The translations under genes and the position numbers were made by a program. From positions 823,023-887,022 of the forward strand of contig KL647301.1 in NCBI GenBank assembly GCA_000727475.1: 64,000 nucleotides of DNA. The letters are read 5' to 3'. The notes under the pieces are model-generated. The model did no database searches and had not been told where the DNA came from. It saw nothing but the letters and a program-made list of their open reading frames with translations. Each line of letters starts with the position of its first letter. The first letter of the stretch is position 1. Shown here piece after piece: positions 24,291 to 47,000 of this stretch. The DNA comes from Sarcocystis neurona. Taxonomy: Eukaryota > Apicomplexa > Conoidasida > Eucoccidiorida > Sarcocystidae.

Positions 24291-26400
24291 CAGACAGCAA
24301 CAGCAGCAGCAACACCTCGTTGCACTGCCACTGCAACTGCAGGAGCAGGTAGCTTCAGAGGTTGGGCAGCAGGAGCAGCTGCGGGAGCAGGAGCAGCAGC
24401 AGGAGCAGAAGAAGCAGCAGGAACGGGAGCAGCAGCAGGAACCGGAGCAGCAGAAAGAGGAGCAGCAGCAGCAGCAGACACAGCACGAGGAACAGCAGTT
24501 TCTCGGAGTAGCAAACAGGCACAGGATCAGCAGCAGATGGTGATGGTGGAAGTAGTGGCGGCGGCAGCTGGACGGAGGGCCAGAAGCAGCAGCTTCAGAA
24601 CGAGTACAGCAGCTGCTTCAGTTAGATTAGCAGCAGCGGCAGCTGCAGAGACGAAGGAAGAAGGAAACGACAAAGCTTGTAGATGAAAATTTATGTGTAA
24701 GACAGGAGCACTAGCGGAGGCGTGGTAACAGTTTGCACGTCGCAGCAGCAGACCCCCGGTTCATGCGTTTCACTGTTGTTCCTGTTACGTGCAACAGACA
24801 GTGGGATATGGCAGTGGCCTTCGTTACAGGAGAAGAAATTTCCTGCCGCACCAGCAAGCGCGCGCAGCAGCAATAGGTACTTGCGGACGCAGCAGCAGCG
24901 GTGATAGACGGCAGCGGCAGTATGAGTAGGTGAAGCAGCGGCATAAGCGGAGACAGCAGCAGCAGAAAGGTGCAGCAACAGCAGAAAGACGCAGCCGTGT
25001 AAAGACGCGGCAGCAACGTAAAGAAATGAGAGAAACTTCTGAAGGAGTCCTTCCCGCAGCAGGGAAATTGCCTTCCCGCATGCGGGACCGTTTGTCTGTT
25101 TCGCACATACGTGTGAGATACGTCCTGTAGCGGCTACGGAATCTGCTATACATTTACAAATATAGGTGAAAGTATTCTTGTGTATACAGACATATGGAGG
25201 TAGAGTACCGGTGTACAGGAGGCTGTACGTCTGCACATGTGTACACGTACATACATAGAAAAGTCTACATACAGGTGTCGTAGTGGTTGTAGACGGTGGT
25301 ACCTACCTACGGAGATACATATAATAGTATCTCCCTATATGTAGAAGTTTGTGTTATATATAGAGATGGCCCTTGAGGTTGCCATACGTTTGTATGTCTG
25401 TGAGTGTATAGTCGTATATGAACTAATTTCACTCTTCCTACATACACACGTATGCGTACAGGTCTGGTAGTGGCTGCAGAGGTTGCTATGTAATTACGTA
25501 TATGTTGAGCCATATCTGTATATGTGTGAGATGATTGCAAAGCTTGCCATATCTATTTGTATATCTGTATGTACATACACATAGCTCTACAAATACGAAT
25601 ACATATATATATATATATATATGTACATTTAGGTATAGGAGTGGTTGTTGGGTTGGTACATGCCTGTGTTTGTCTGTATTTGTTCACACAATGAAAATTT
25701 CACTTTCTACACACATACGCGTCTACAGACAGATTTGGTTGTGGTCGTAAACGTCGCTGCATACATATGGATATATACATATATATATATATATGTACAT
25801 ATACTTCTGAGGCCCGTTGTTCATAGCTATGTATAGATGGAGAGACGTAAGACAGCAGCAACAGCGACATACGTCGTATTAACGTAGCTCCACGCACACG
25901 CTGCAAAGCGGCTGCGGCACGGAGCGTTACGTGCATGCGCGAAAGTGCCACCAGCCAAACCTTTCTCCAGGATACTTGCAGCATGCACACAGACACATTC
26001 GTACGTCTACACGTACATAGGTACGCGTATAGACCCACCCAGATACGGCGGCACCTACCTTCAGGTACACACACAACAGGAGCTATGGACACGTCCACAC
26101 ACACTGCAGAACCTGCAGACACGGACACGCACGGAAGCTGCTGTAGACACGCAACTACACGGCAGCACGTAGAGACATGTCTACACACGGCAGCACGTAC
26201 ACCTACTGACGGTCTGTACAAGCATGAGAGCAAGAACTCCCTACATGCAATTACATCAGCATGAGCACACTGTAAAGTGAAAGTGTGCTCCCGGACTCCA
26301 CACACCTCAGACAAGCAAGAGTGCTTCTGGCAGGACTTTACCGGGCACATGCGCTACAAGCCGACGATGAGGGAGATTGACCTTGCACGCACGTAGTCTT
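24291..26400. other. 3' flank of the VTT gene: CAG tract, then degenerate AT-rich repeats
   Basis: 24.30-24.65 kb continues the CAG/GGAGCAGCAG tract begun in the Gln-rich coding tail. 24.7-25.1 kb is mixed, with further CAG triplets. 25.14-25.85 kb holds AT-rich sequence in which a GGTNGTGGTYGTAGA-like core recurs several times. 25.85-26.4 kb holds CACACACG/GACACG-like degenerate repeats. No gene is supported. Confidence 0.5.
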
Positions 26401-26469
26401 TACGCATACCTGTGTGCGTTTGTCGACATATATCTATGTGAGTAGACTTTACACCAACAATCTCTGCAG

Positions 26470-29100
26470 TTCCCGTATTCCTCTGAGCACCTGCGGCTCT
26501 CCATCCAGCACGCGCGGGCTGTGCGTGTGCTGCTGAGGCTGCCGCCACTGCTTTGCCTCTCGCGAAGCCGCCGATAACCTACTAGAAACTGGGAGCAAGA
26601 CGTGCTCTTGAGGCTTCGCTGTTTGAGCGAGCAGCCTGCGCAGGCACGCGCATCACTTGCGATCGAAGCTGCAACGTACGACAGGTTGCCTGCTGTGTGC
26701 AGCTTAGAACGTTACACCCAATCTATCGGTGAAGTCCAGCTCCCATCAATGTGGCTGCGTCTTACTGCAGCTTCTGTCTCTCCAAAACCGCTACTGCGTA
26801 CGTGTTTTCACCGCAGCAGCACACACGCAAAACGTTAATTACACTTGGACTACAGCACCATGCCCTTTCTGTTCTGCACTCCACCTCTTCCCCAGCTACG
26901 TTATCCCCGTGTCTCGTCATCTCATTCGTATTCATATCAGCCACAAATCTACGCTAGCGACGACCAAACGACTTGTGGCGAGCACTTGGTTAGGTGGACA
27001 ACCGTCTTTTCAGTAGCGTTCTGCAAAAGCAGAACATTCACTCACTGTCAAAAACTCGCGTATTCACTACGCGCGAGCGCACAGGGTGCGCATACTGGAG
27101 CTACAGCCAGACGGTGCAACGGGCAAAGGAAGTGCCGTAGGAATTCGTTTCCTGCAGAAGCGCAGGTGCTCCTGGGACGCTAAGCACACGCGTGCGTTGT
27201 ACAGCTCGTAAAGTTCTTTTTTTTCCATCTCGGCTTCCTCGCAGCGGCGTACTCGAGCGCCTAGCGCGGCGAAAGCTGCTCAGAAGCGCTAGGGCGGCTC
27301 GAACCGCAAAAGTGACGAGTAGAGGCTGCCAACACGAAGTGCAGCTGCATGTGTCTTGCACTCACGCGTACAAGTTTTCCACAAGAGCTTTTCAAGAAGG
27401 CAGAAGTTGACCCTCCTGCGGCGCAGGCGTTGGGTGTGCAGTAGTTTCACAGGACCTCCATGTAATGACTATTGCATCTGTTCTCAACGCCGTGATTGCT
27501 GGCACCTCACGTTCCCGTGTCGTGCAACCGGCTTGCCCCAACGAACAAACATAGCACCTCTCTATGACTCAAAAAAGGTGAGGCAGTTCCACATCCACAC
27601 ACGCCAGCAGCAACCTGCTCCTGCAATCGCCTGGAGATTGTTACCCGAGTGCTTTGAGACAATACCGTCTTCTCTCCTCGTTGACTACTCCTGTGCCGCG
27701 GACCACAGAGGAACACGCGTGTATTCAGCGGCAGTACAAGATTCGCAGTCGCGCTACGCTTTCTGCTCCTCACGGAAATGGGCACCGCCGCGGTAAGTTG
27801 CTGCTGTTCGCCGCTGGTATCGCATCTCGTAGGAATAAAATGACTCCGGGGGGAAACTGTGAATAATGTCGTGCACAAAGAGTAGCTGTTAACTCTTTTT
27901 CCTAGCAGGGGGAACAGAGGGAAGCGTGTAGCTCTTGAATTGCAGGAGCTCGTGTCTGCATTGTGTGCCAGTGCACATGGATATATATATATATATATAT
28001 GGTCACTCACACAATTACACAAGCACGTGCGAATATGGGTTTTTTGCTATCCCTATATATATATATACACACATATACAGGTGTATACACGAACGCATGT
28101 GTATGTAAATTGTTTTACAGTTACTGGGGCACCCCCATAATTCTTAAGATGTGTACAAGGCTCATGTCTGTTGTGAGAGCTACAGTTGTAAGGCCGCGTG
28201 TATACATATATATATATATATATATATATATGTAGCCGTTCATACAATCACACAGGCACGTGCGAGTATGGGTCCACTTTTTCCTATCCTATATAAATGT
28301 GTATGCAGAACACAAATCGGACGCATGTGTGTGTAAACTGTTCTACAGTTACTGGTGAGTCCCCATGACTCTATACGGGTGTACAAGGCTCAAGTGTGTT
28401 GTGAGGGCTAAAGCTGTAAGGCTGCGTCACCGAGAGAACCCGAACGCACCATTTTCACAGCAGTGAACATCAGTCTTCCTGCGCAAATCGCATACGCCAA
28501 TGTATACGTCAATATCTGTGCAATGCGACAGATACCTACGCGTCCGTATCCACAGCTGCAGACGTACGTGGCAATGTGTACTCTTGTACTTGTACGTATG
28601 TACTTGTACGTACGTGTGCAGAATTGCAGGTCTTGTGAACATGATATTGTATACAACAACCGTGAAATAGAGTTCTCTTTTTTCTTTACACACTGAGACG
28701 TCTTCGTCTCTTTCCCAGAAAAAGCGCACGGCAGTCTCAATACGGAACGCGCTTCTCCTCTCGCGCTTTTCAGAGACGACACGAGCAGAAGCCGAGCAGT
28801 GCGCGTGCGCGGGAACGCCGCAGCAGCTGCCGGTGCAGCAGAGTCACACCCCAGCGGTAGCAGCAGAGGCAGAGGTAGTAGTAGGAGCCGCAGCAGGAGA
28901 CGCTGCAGCGAGAGAACAGCAGCAGGAGCAGCAAACGCTCGAACAGCTGCAGAACCGTGGCAGCACAGCAGCAGAACTGAGGACGCGACCGACAACGTGC
29001 ATCAGCAACGGGGAGCTGTCGGTTCCCAATTTTCCACGCCGTGGTCATCGCGACACTTCTCCCTGCGCCTCTACAACAGCAGTCTACCTATATTATTTGC
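26470..29100 (+). other. Possible intron-dense plus-strand gene, unassigned
   Basis: This stretch has few repeats to about 27.95 kb and holds an unusual series of strong plus-strand acceptors, each a pyrimidine tract plus CAG: exon starts at 26470, 26635, 26896, 27014, 27158, 27245 and 28774. It also holds good donors: gtaaag at 27209, gtgagg at 27578 and gtaagt at 27793. Short open segments between them read like protein, for example FPYSSEHLRLSIQHARA, ASLAIEAATYDRLPAVCSLE, YVIPVSRHLIRIHISHKSTL and SGVLERLARRKLLRS. Some junctions agree in phase (27209 to 27245), but I could not make one consistent frame through 27.36-27.58 kb and recognise no domain. It may be a real small gene, a decayed one, or chance. 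Confidence 0.28.
28001..28432. repeat. Diverged tandem duplication, unit about 235 bp
   Basis: Two adjacent units share the same order of blocks. One block is CACA-AATC/TTACACA-GCACGTGCGA-TATGGGT, at 28009 and 28243. The other is CGCATGTGTRTGTAAAYTGTT-ACAGTTACTGG, followed by GTGTACAAGGCTCA and TGTTGTGAGRGCTA, at about 28094 and 28322. An (AT)n run precedes each unit (27980-28000 and 28206-28231). Divergence is roughly one base in six by eye. Confidence 0.75.
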
Positions 29101-31154
29101 GCTTGTACCCAGCACCTTACGTATACACACATACGCATATATGTATACACTCGCGTGTATATTTATGTGTATATCCGTACACATACACGTGCACGAATCG
29201 GCGTCTCCATAAATGTACTCTCCACAAGTCTACAGCATCACTGTGAAGCTGCAGCCATGTTCAGCCCAAATCAGTCGCACACTGAGGAGCCGATTTTCGA
29301 TCCCTCTCTCTCTCATATATATATACACTCGTATATACTCACACACACCTGCACCATATATATATATATATATATATGTAGTGACAGGGTACAATATATA
29401 TATATATGTATACAGGGGGACACAGGTAAGTTTTGTATTAATCTCTGCATGCATTGTACACACACACTTTATCCACTAGTACTTTATCCATATTTACAAA
29501 TATGTAATAACACTCGACGTACAGACAACACATCTCTATCCAGAAATACGCCACTGCATGCACAAAAATATATATATATATATACATATATATATACACA
29601 TGTGTATGTGTATCTTATGGGTAGACACAGCCTACGTATCTGTATGCACCGTAACTCTACACACGTTGTGTCCAAACATTCGTATACATATCCATTTATA
29701 TATATATATGCACACACAGACATATATATATATATATGCATACATACGTAGTGAGTAGGTGTGTACAGTGTTAGTGGGTGCCTGCGTCAACACAGAAACG
29801 TATATATGCTGACTCTGTAGATATAAAGATACGCCTAAGAGACATATACGTATAAACACATATACGTATACACAAGGGTAGAAGTGAATCCCTTTATCTG
29901 CATTCTGCGTACGCGAAGGAATTGATAGAAAGTTTTGAAGGGGACGCGAGAACTTCTTCCTTCACAGCAAACGATCGAACTGCATCCTCGGGACGCACAC
30001 CACCACCACGACAGCAGGGAGCTACTCGTCTATACCGTCTATCCGTATATTTGTATATATATATACATACATATATATACATATATGCATATGTATGTTT
30101 CTCTCTCCATGTGTGTGTCTGTCTGTGTATATATAGCGCCATACATGTAAGTCTACCTGTATTGTATATACGCACACACAAATACCCACCTATCGAATAT
30201 ACCACCCTGTACACATATATATATATATGTATACATGTATGTCTTCTTCTTTCTCTGTGCATGCGATAATACAGCTAGCTTATTCCGGAGTGGGTCTCGG
30301 GTCAAGCCTTTGCATGCACGTGGGAAGTGATAAGACGACGTTGCCCAGCTTCCGTGGATACTGCAACTTGCTTCTTCGCTCGTGCTGTTGTCGACCGTGT
30401 CACAGCAGTTGCCACTGGTTTTGCAGTTGAAAAAATACATAGATATATATATGTATACATATATATGTGAGGATCGATACATAGAGCAGATGTGTGCTCC
30501 TCCTGCTGCTGCTGCTGCGACTTCGTGACGCTGTCGCTGCTTCTGCAGCCGGACGGCTCTACGGCTGCTGCAGCTGCACCTGTACGGGTGCCGCTGCTCC
30601 TGCTGCATCTACGTAGACGTTGCTGCTGCTCTTGCTGCTTCACCAGTAAGCTGGTGTGCTGCAGCTGAAACTGGACCACTGCAGCGGCTGTTTCTCTCTT
30701 CTTCCGCTGCTGGACTGATTCTTCCTTCTGCTGTTGGTGGTACCATACTTCCTGCTGCAGAGAGGTTCGCTGCTGTGGCTGCACGTGTTGCTGCTCGTCT
30801 GGCTGCTGCCCCCCGGCCGTCGCTCCCACGTCTGGTCCCGCTGCTGGCGTGCTGCTGCCCCGCTTCTCGTTCTGCTGCTGCTCCTGCTTCTTGCGCTGCT
30901 TCTCCCTATACTGCCGCTCCTGCTCCTGCGTCTCTTTCTGTCGCTTCTCCTCTTCTGCTGCTGCTGCTTCTGCTTCTCCTTGTGTTTCTTCTCCTCCGGC
31001 TTCTCCTCCGGCTGCTCCTCTTGCTCCCGCTTTTGCTTCTGCTGCTGGAACTCCTTCTGTTGCTGGCGCTCTGTTGCTGAACTTGCTCCGCTGCCTCTGC
31101 TGCTGACATGCGTCCTCCTGCTGCTTCTGGGTCTCCTGCTGCTGCTGGTTCTCG
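29100..31154. other. AT/GT microsatellite tract, then Gln/Arg-type triplet DNA in the 3' flank of Rab7
   Basis: 29.1-30.5 kb is dominated by (AT)n, TGTATA and CACACA repeats. 30.49-31.15 kb is CTG/CTT-rich on plus, so the minus strand reads as Gln/Glu/Arg/Ser-rich frames for several hundred codons. These lie directly after the Rab7 stop codon (31155) and are best explained as its 3' UTR or flank. I see no independent gene. Confidence 0.5.
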
Positions 31155-41122
<9,968 letters not shown>

Positions 41123-44000
41123 CGTGAAGAGGCGAAGCTTCAAGAAGCAGCAGCAGCAGCAGCAGAGGAGGGGAACAGGCGAGAAGGAAGGCAGAAGACG
41201 AGAGAGAAGAGGAGCAGCAGAAAACGGAGGAGAATGCGAGGAGGACAGAGAGGCGGAGATGAGAGAAGCGTTCCAGAAGTCGAAGAAGAAGAGGACAAAT
41301 CAGGAGCAGCAGACGAGAAGATACAGCAGGGAGAAACTCTTCTTTCAAGAGGCGAGTACGTAACAGGCAGGAAGGACAGTACACACACAGCAGGGAGAAA
41401 AGCGGGAGCGAGAGCGGCAGCAACAGGCGACGAGAGGCTGGTACATGCGGCGCCACAGAGGGCTGCATGCACCCTGCTGCTGCAACTGAGGGCTATAGCA
41501 GAAGGTGTCAGCAGCAGCAGAGAAGGCGACGCGCGCCTGGCGAAAGCAGCTGCAGCAACAGCAGCCGCGGGCCCCAGCAACGGATGCAGAAGCAGAAGCA
41601 GCTGCCGCTGCCCGCTGTCCTGCGTAGGTGCCAGAGGAAGGAGCAGCGACAGAGCAGCCCCAGTGGCAGCAGCAGAGGCTGCAACAACAGCGAGGACTAC
41701 GGAAAACGAGTCGCAGCAGCAAAGATCGGACGAGGAGGCGCTGCAGCAGACTGCTGCGTTGCAACAAGACGCAGCAGCGTCTCGCGGGGTGCCGCGGCCG
41801 AAACACAGCGGATGTTTGTTGCTCCACAGGAGACGTATAAAGCCGTGCGTGCCGCTACTTTGCTTGGCGACAACAGACGAGCAGCAACTGCGCTGTAACT
41901 GCGATGTCCTCGCGTGCCGCAGCACCCAGAAGCGGCAACAAATCTCTCTTCAAAATCGTCACAGTGTTTTGTAGTGTGTGACAGACGTGCACGTCCACAG
42001 GCACGCGTGTCTTACAGCAGCAGCGGTAGCAGTGGCGCCCGCGCACACGCCAAAAACAGCCGTGCTGCTTCCCAGAAGGACCAGCCCCAGCAGCGGTAGG
42101 AACTGTTCGATCACCAGCAGCGTAGCAGCAGTAGTTACAGAAAGCTGCTGCCCATTAGTTGTTATGGAGTGACAGTCGCAGCAGCAGCAGAAGTGCTGAG
42201 GTGTGTATCAGAGGCGGCAGCAGCTGCATCAGGGCTGCTTCAGAGAAGCAGCAGGACGCCGGATGACGCGGCAGCCGTCGCAGCAGCAGCTGACTTCTCT
42301 CGTTACGCCAGGGGGACGAAAGGGCTGTCTGTGCGTGGCAGCCGCGGCTGCAGTAGCAGAGGTGATTTAGGCTGCGGCCACAGCGGCAGCAGTAGTCCGG
42401 CGAAAGAAAAGCTACGGAACAGGCAGGAGAGGCCCCCTACCACAGCAGCAGCGACCTGAGTTCCATATCCAGAAAATATAGGGAAGGCAAGGGCGAAAGA
42501 AGCAGCGGAGACGCAGTTGAGTCTGCATCTACGTACAAGACAAGAGGCGGGCTCGGCGGGCGAGAAATGCGGAAAATGGGGGGAGGGACAGCCGTTGCTG
42601 TTGCAGGGGCAGCAGCAGTCGTGTCGGCGGTAAGGGGACAGAAGGACCAAAAAGGGAAGACGGAAAGCACAGAGAGGAGCGGAAGATGTGAGAGGATGGA
42701 GGAAAGAGAGAGGGGGGGAGGAGACGAGGCAGGAAGGACGGAAAGTGGAATCAGTCTGCGAAGGACTGAACGGAAAAAGATGTACGTGGAGTACGACGCG
42801 AAAAGGAGGAAAAGAGATGGCGAAAGAGACAAAATGCCGGACACACCAGGAAAAAAAGAGGCGACTGCATTACAGAGAAAACCGTGCAATGGGGGCTGTT
42901 GCTGCAGCAGCTACGAGTCACAAGCGGCGACTACGAGGAGGACGTAGCGACGGCAGCACCCGCCGCAGCAGCAGCAGCAGTGTCATGCCAGCAGTGCAGC
43001 AGCAGTGTGTTGTGGACAGGCGCAGCTTCCGCCCTGCAACAGGAGCAGCACAACCAGGGACAGGAGAAACAGGGCAGAAGAGCAACAGGCAGCCACTGTA
43101 GTAGACGGTGATGGGAGGAAGGAGCAGCACCACCAGACAAGAGAGCGGCGCCGGCAGCGGCAGGCCCAGGAGGAGGAGGGTAGGGCGGCGCAACGGGATC
43201 TGCAACCAGCCGCACGAGCAACGGTACCGGCTACCAGAGCAGCGCAAACAGCTGCCACCCCTGCACGGAAGGAGGAGGCGGCGGCGGCGGCGGCCGTCGG
43301 CCCCGCTGAGTATGTCTGCTCTACCCCAGTTTCTGATGGATATCCGGGAAGCAGCAGCAGCAGCACCCGCTGCTGGCAGGCGCTCGGTGCAGCATACCAG
43401 CATCAACAACAACAACAACTGGAGCAGAAGTAAAAGGGAAGTAGGAGGAGCAGGGCTCCATACACACTGCCGAGCAACATTTGCTGGTACAACAGCCGTG
43501 TCAAACAGGAGCAAGCGGCAGCAGCACAGAAGAACCACCGCAGCAGGAGCGGCGGCTCCAGGAGATAAGGTGTGCAGCCGGATCACAGTCACCAGCAGCA
43601 CGCAACCGGAGCTCCAAGAGCGCTGCCTGCAGCACCAGAAACAGCGAAAGCAGCGGCAGAAGCGGCTGCAGAAGCAGCAGCAGCAGTAGCAGTAGCAGCA
43701 GCAGGAGCACAAGCAGCAGCGGGTGAAACAGTTCTAGAAGCAGCTCCAGAAGCAACTGCAGAAGCAATAACGGCAGCAGAAGCAGCAGCAGTACTAGCAA
43801 GGAGGAGCGACAGCAGCAGCAGAAGCAACAGAACAAGAAGCACCAGGAGAAGAAGCAACAGAAGGAGAAGCAACAAAAAGCAGAGGCAACAAAAGCAGAG
43901 GCAAAAACGGCAGAAACAGGACGAAAAGCAGACGCAGAAGCGAAAGCAGCAAGGCTTACGCCACACGGCAGAGACTTCTATCACGCACGTGAATACGTAA
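41123..44000. other. 5' flank of Rab7: purine- and CAG-rich on plus, pyrimidine/CTG on the sense strand
   Basis: Directly upstream of the Rab7 ATG the sense strand reads as CTG, CTT and TCC repeats. The bias continues for nearly 3 kb, with CAG on plus at 41.14-42.4 and 42.9-43.9 kb and GAGAGGA-type sequence at 42.6-42.85 kb. Long open frames on both strands here are low complexity (Ala, Gln, Arg, Glu or Leu, Ser) and are not called. A promoter is presumably inside, but no core element can be pointed to. Confidence 0.5.
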
Positions 44001-47000
44001 CCAAAATTTTGATTGCACCTATGCACAATGCGGCGCAGGTTATATACAGCTACACAGTCCACCTGGGAGACTGATATAGGAATCCCTCGGGATATATCTG
44101 TCGTACGTCCGTGTGCGGGCGGAGCCGCGTGTACGCTCGTGTGTCATGTATATGCATATATATACATATGTATCTTTGTATGGGCACATATATAGTATAT
44201 GTTTGAAATGATATGTAGTCGATGTTCCTACCTGCATGTGTGTGTACGTCTGTGCTACAATCGCTCACGTGTATGTGAGAGATTATGCACGTGTACGCAG
44301 CACATCGTGACTGCAAATGTTCACACATCTGCGTGTGTCTATATTTTATATAGTTTAATTGAATGTGTATGCATACGCACGTGTAGCACAGAGGGGAAAC
44401 AGTCTGGTCTCCGAAAGACAGCAACTTCTTGTATTCGGCGATGGATGCACCAGCGGGTCCCCTGGGGCTTGTCTCTCACGCTGCAACGGATCCTCCGGAA
44501 ACGCCGCTGCAGACCGTCAGCGGTGTAAGAAAAAAATCCACAGGTAGGGTGCCTGAGCATCACTTTCGGTAGTATCTTGTACAGGGTACACGCTCGGCTC
44601 AGCCGCAGAGCCTACAGGTGACGCGCGTGTTGCAGGATCTCTGGTGTTCCTCACTCCGCTAAGCTACATATAGGTGTATATACATATATATATACACACA
44701 TATACAAACGTATACATACATACACATGTATATACATATATATATGTACACGTGAATACGCCTATATGTGTACGTGGGAACGCTATAGCGTAGAAGACGC
44801 TCTCTTCTTCCTTGCACGATAGTAATCTGGAGACACAATACACGAAGAGAGGAGCCGCGATACACGACTGTATGCTTCCGCAGCGAGTGCCTCCTGCATT
44901 TCCGTCCCGAAAAAACAGGTATCTTTCATGTTGCGACTTTCATGTGAAAAGCAGCAGCATGCGCAGACGAGTCGTCGTGCACCGCACCACCTACACATAT
45001 ATATATATACATACATACATACATGTATATATGCACCACAGCAGAGCACATCGTGTAAAAGACGAATATGGCAGGAAGCAGCAGCAGAATAAAGGTAAAC
45101 TAAAGGGAAGAAATACCCACACTTCGAGTGGCAGCAGAGAAAGCCTGCACCAGCGGGATCGTGGAATGCAGTGCTTGAGGCAAAGAGTATGGACGGAAGC
45201 AGATACTTACATCTGCACCAATGGTGACCGGCAGAAGGACAGAAACTTTAAGGGGCTAGTTGATATTACGGAGCATATTAGAGGCAGCAGATCCCGTGAA
45301 AATTTGGAATTTTGAAGGATACAGAGATGTGTGTGCACGATTTGTGAATGTGTATGTTAGAGATAAAACGGCGGGTTGGCCGCCTACATCAGTAATAGAA
45401 TAAAAGAATGTGCTTTTTATATGTACTATATGTAGCATACGTGTACGTGAGTACAGGAGAAAGGTATTCCTAATGCAACAGCGCTACACATGTGTACTGT
45501 ATGCAGTCTACATTTCTGTGCGTGTGTGAGGAAAACAGTGTAATTACAATGCAGCTACACTACTCTCTGCCAGGTACTCCGGTGGCGCAAAGGTAATCCA
45601 GGCCCCCAGTCGATGTGTAGGTACTCGTTTTTGTGCAGGATGGTCGCCCATGTTTTACTCCCCAAAACTCCACCTGCAAGTGCACTTCCTGGACACACGT
45701 GTACACATACGAAGACAGGGTAACGGGTGGTATGCAAGGCTTTGTCCGGATCGGAGCCCGCAACTCGGCAGAGACGGCTGCCACAGCTCTTGCAGGGGGC
45801 TTAAAGAGCTGCATCAGGAATGCAGGAGGAGGCAGTTGCGACCGTGGTTAAGCGGTGAATAGATGAAGAAGAGTGGAACAGTGTGGACAGTTCCAGCAGC
45901 CGCAGGGACACTTAAACCCTGAGCAGCGGCGGCAGTAGATATCCTGCAGGAATGAGCAACTGCAGCAGCACTAGCATCCGCTATTGTGAGTGCTTATTAT
46001 GACCAACAGGAGCATGCCTGCACCGCCAGCAGGCCCTGCTATAGCAGGTCTGGTACATCACCAGGACGAGGAGCAGCGGACGTTGCCGGAAGGCCGGATG
46101 GAGCACTGTGCAGTGCCGAATTCACCTGTGTCTCCATATGTGAGAGAACTGCTAGGTAGGAGAGTATGATCCGCGTGTGTCACTCAAAACCACTACTGAT
46201 CAGCATAGGAGATTTGAGCCTGTTAACGAATATGGGCGTGTTGTCTCCCGATACTAGTGGAGGTGTAACTACACGCATGACCACCATCCAAATCCCAGCT
46301 TTCGGGAACATTTCTTTTCTCCGCGTAATTGTCCCCGACTGTACGACCAAAGTCGCAGAGTTCAAAGAGTCGCTGCTTTTTATCATCAGATGTAGCATGC
46401 TTTGTCGGCAGCTGCCCTGCAAGATTTCATGTCTTGCGGTTGGTAGGTACTGCGCCACTCGCCACTCAGTTCGATCACCGCGTTTGCGTATCCCAGCATT
46501 ACACTTCGTGATGTGGTGCTTTTTTGTGAATAGAATATAGCCCTCGAAAGCAATGTATCACATCAGGCTTGTCCACGGTGCAACCACCCTATGTTGACGC
46601 TGTGAAGTTTTCCGCTGTTGCTGAAAATGGCACACGGACGGCATGCACGAGAGAGTCTAACAGATACTGTATTCGCCGTCGGGAGCGCCTTACCCGCCTG
46701 AAGCTGCGGCAGTGGGAGAATCACTTTTTCCCGTTGAAAACCTGTCTTTCGTTAAAGGGAAGGAGGAAGTCCCTTCTCCAGCGGCAGACGGATATGATTT
46801 TAACGTGTGGACAACTCCGTACCTTACGCAAAAGCCACATTCACCTGGAAAACAATAACAGTATTGTTAATCTGTAGTACGGTACTGCAGAGATGTACTA
46901 GGGCTCTATTGTGGAAGTACTCTTCTTTTTCTAGCGGTATCCTCTTTCTCTTCCTCTTCACATATCTCCCCATTCGAGTATGTGGCGTGTGCAGTGCACC

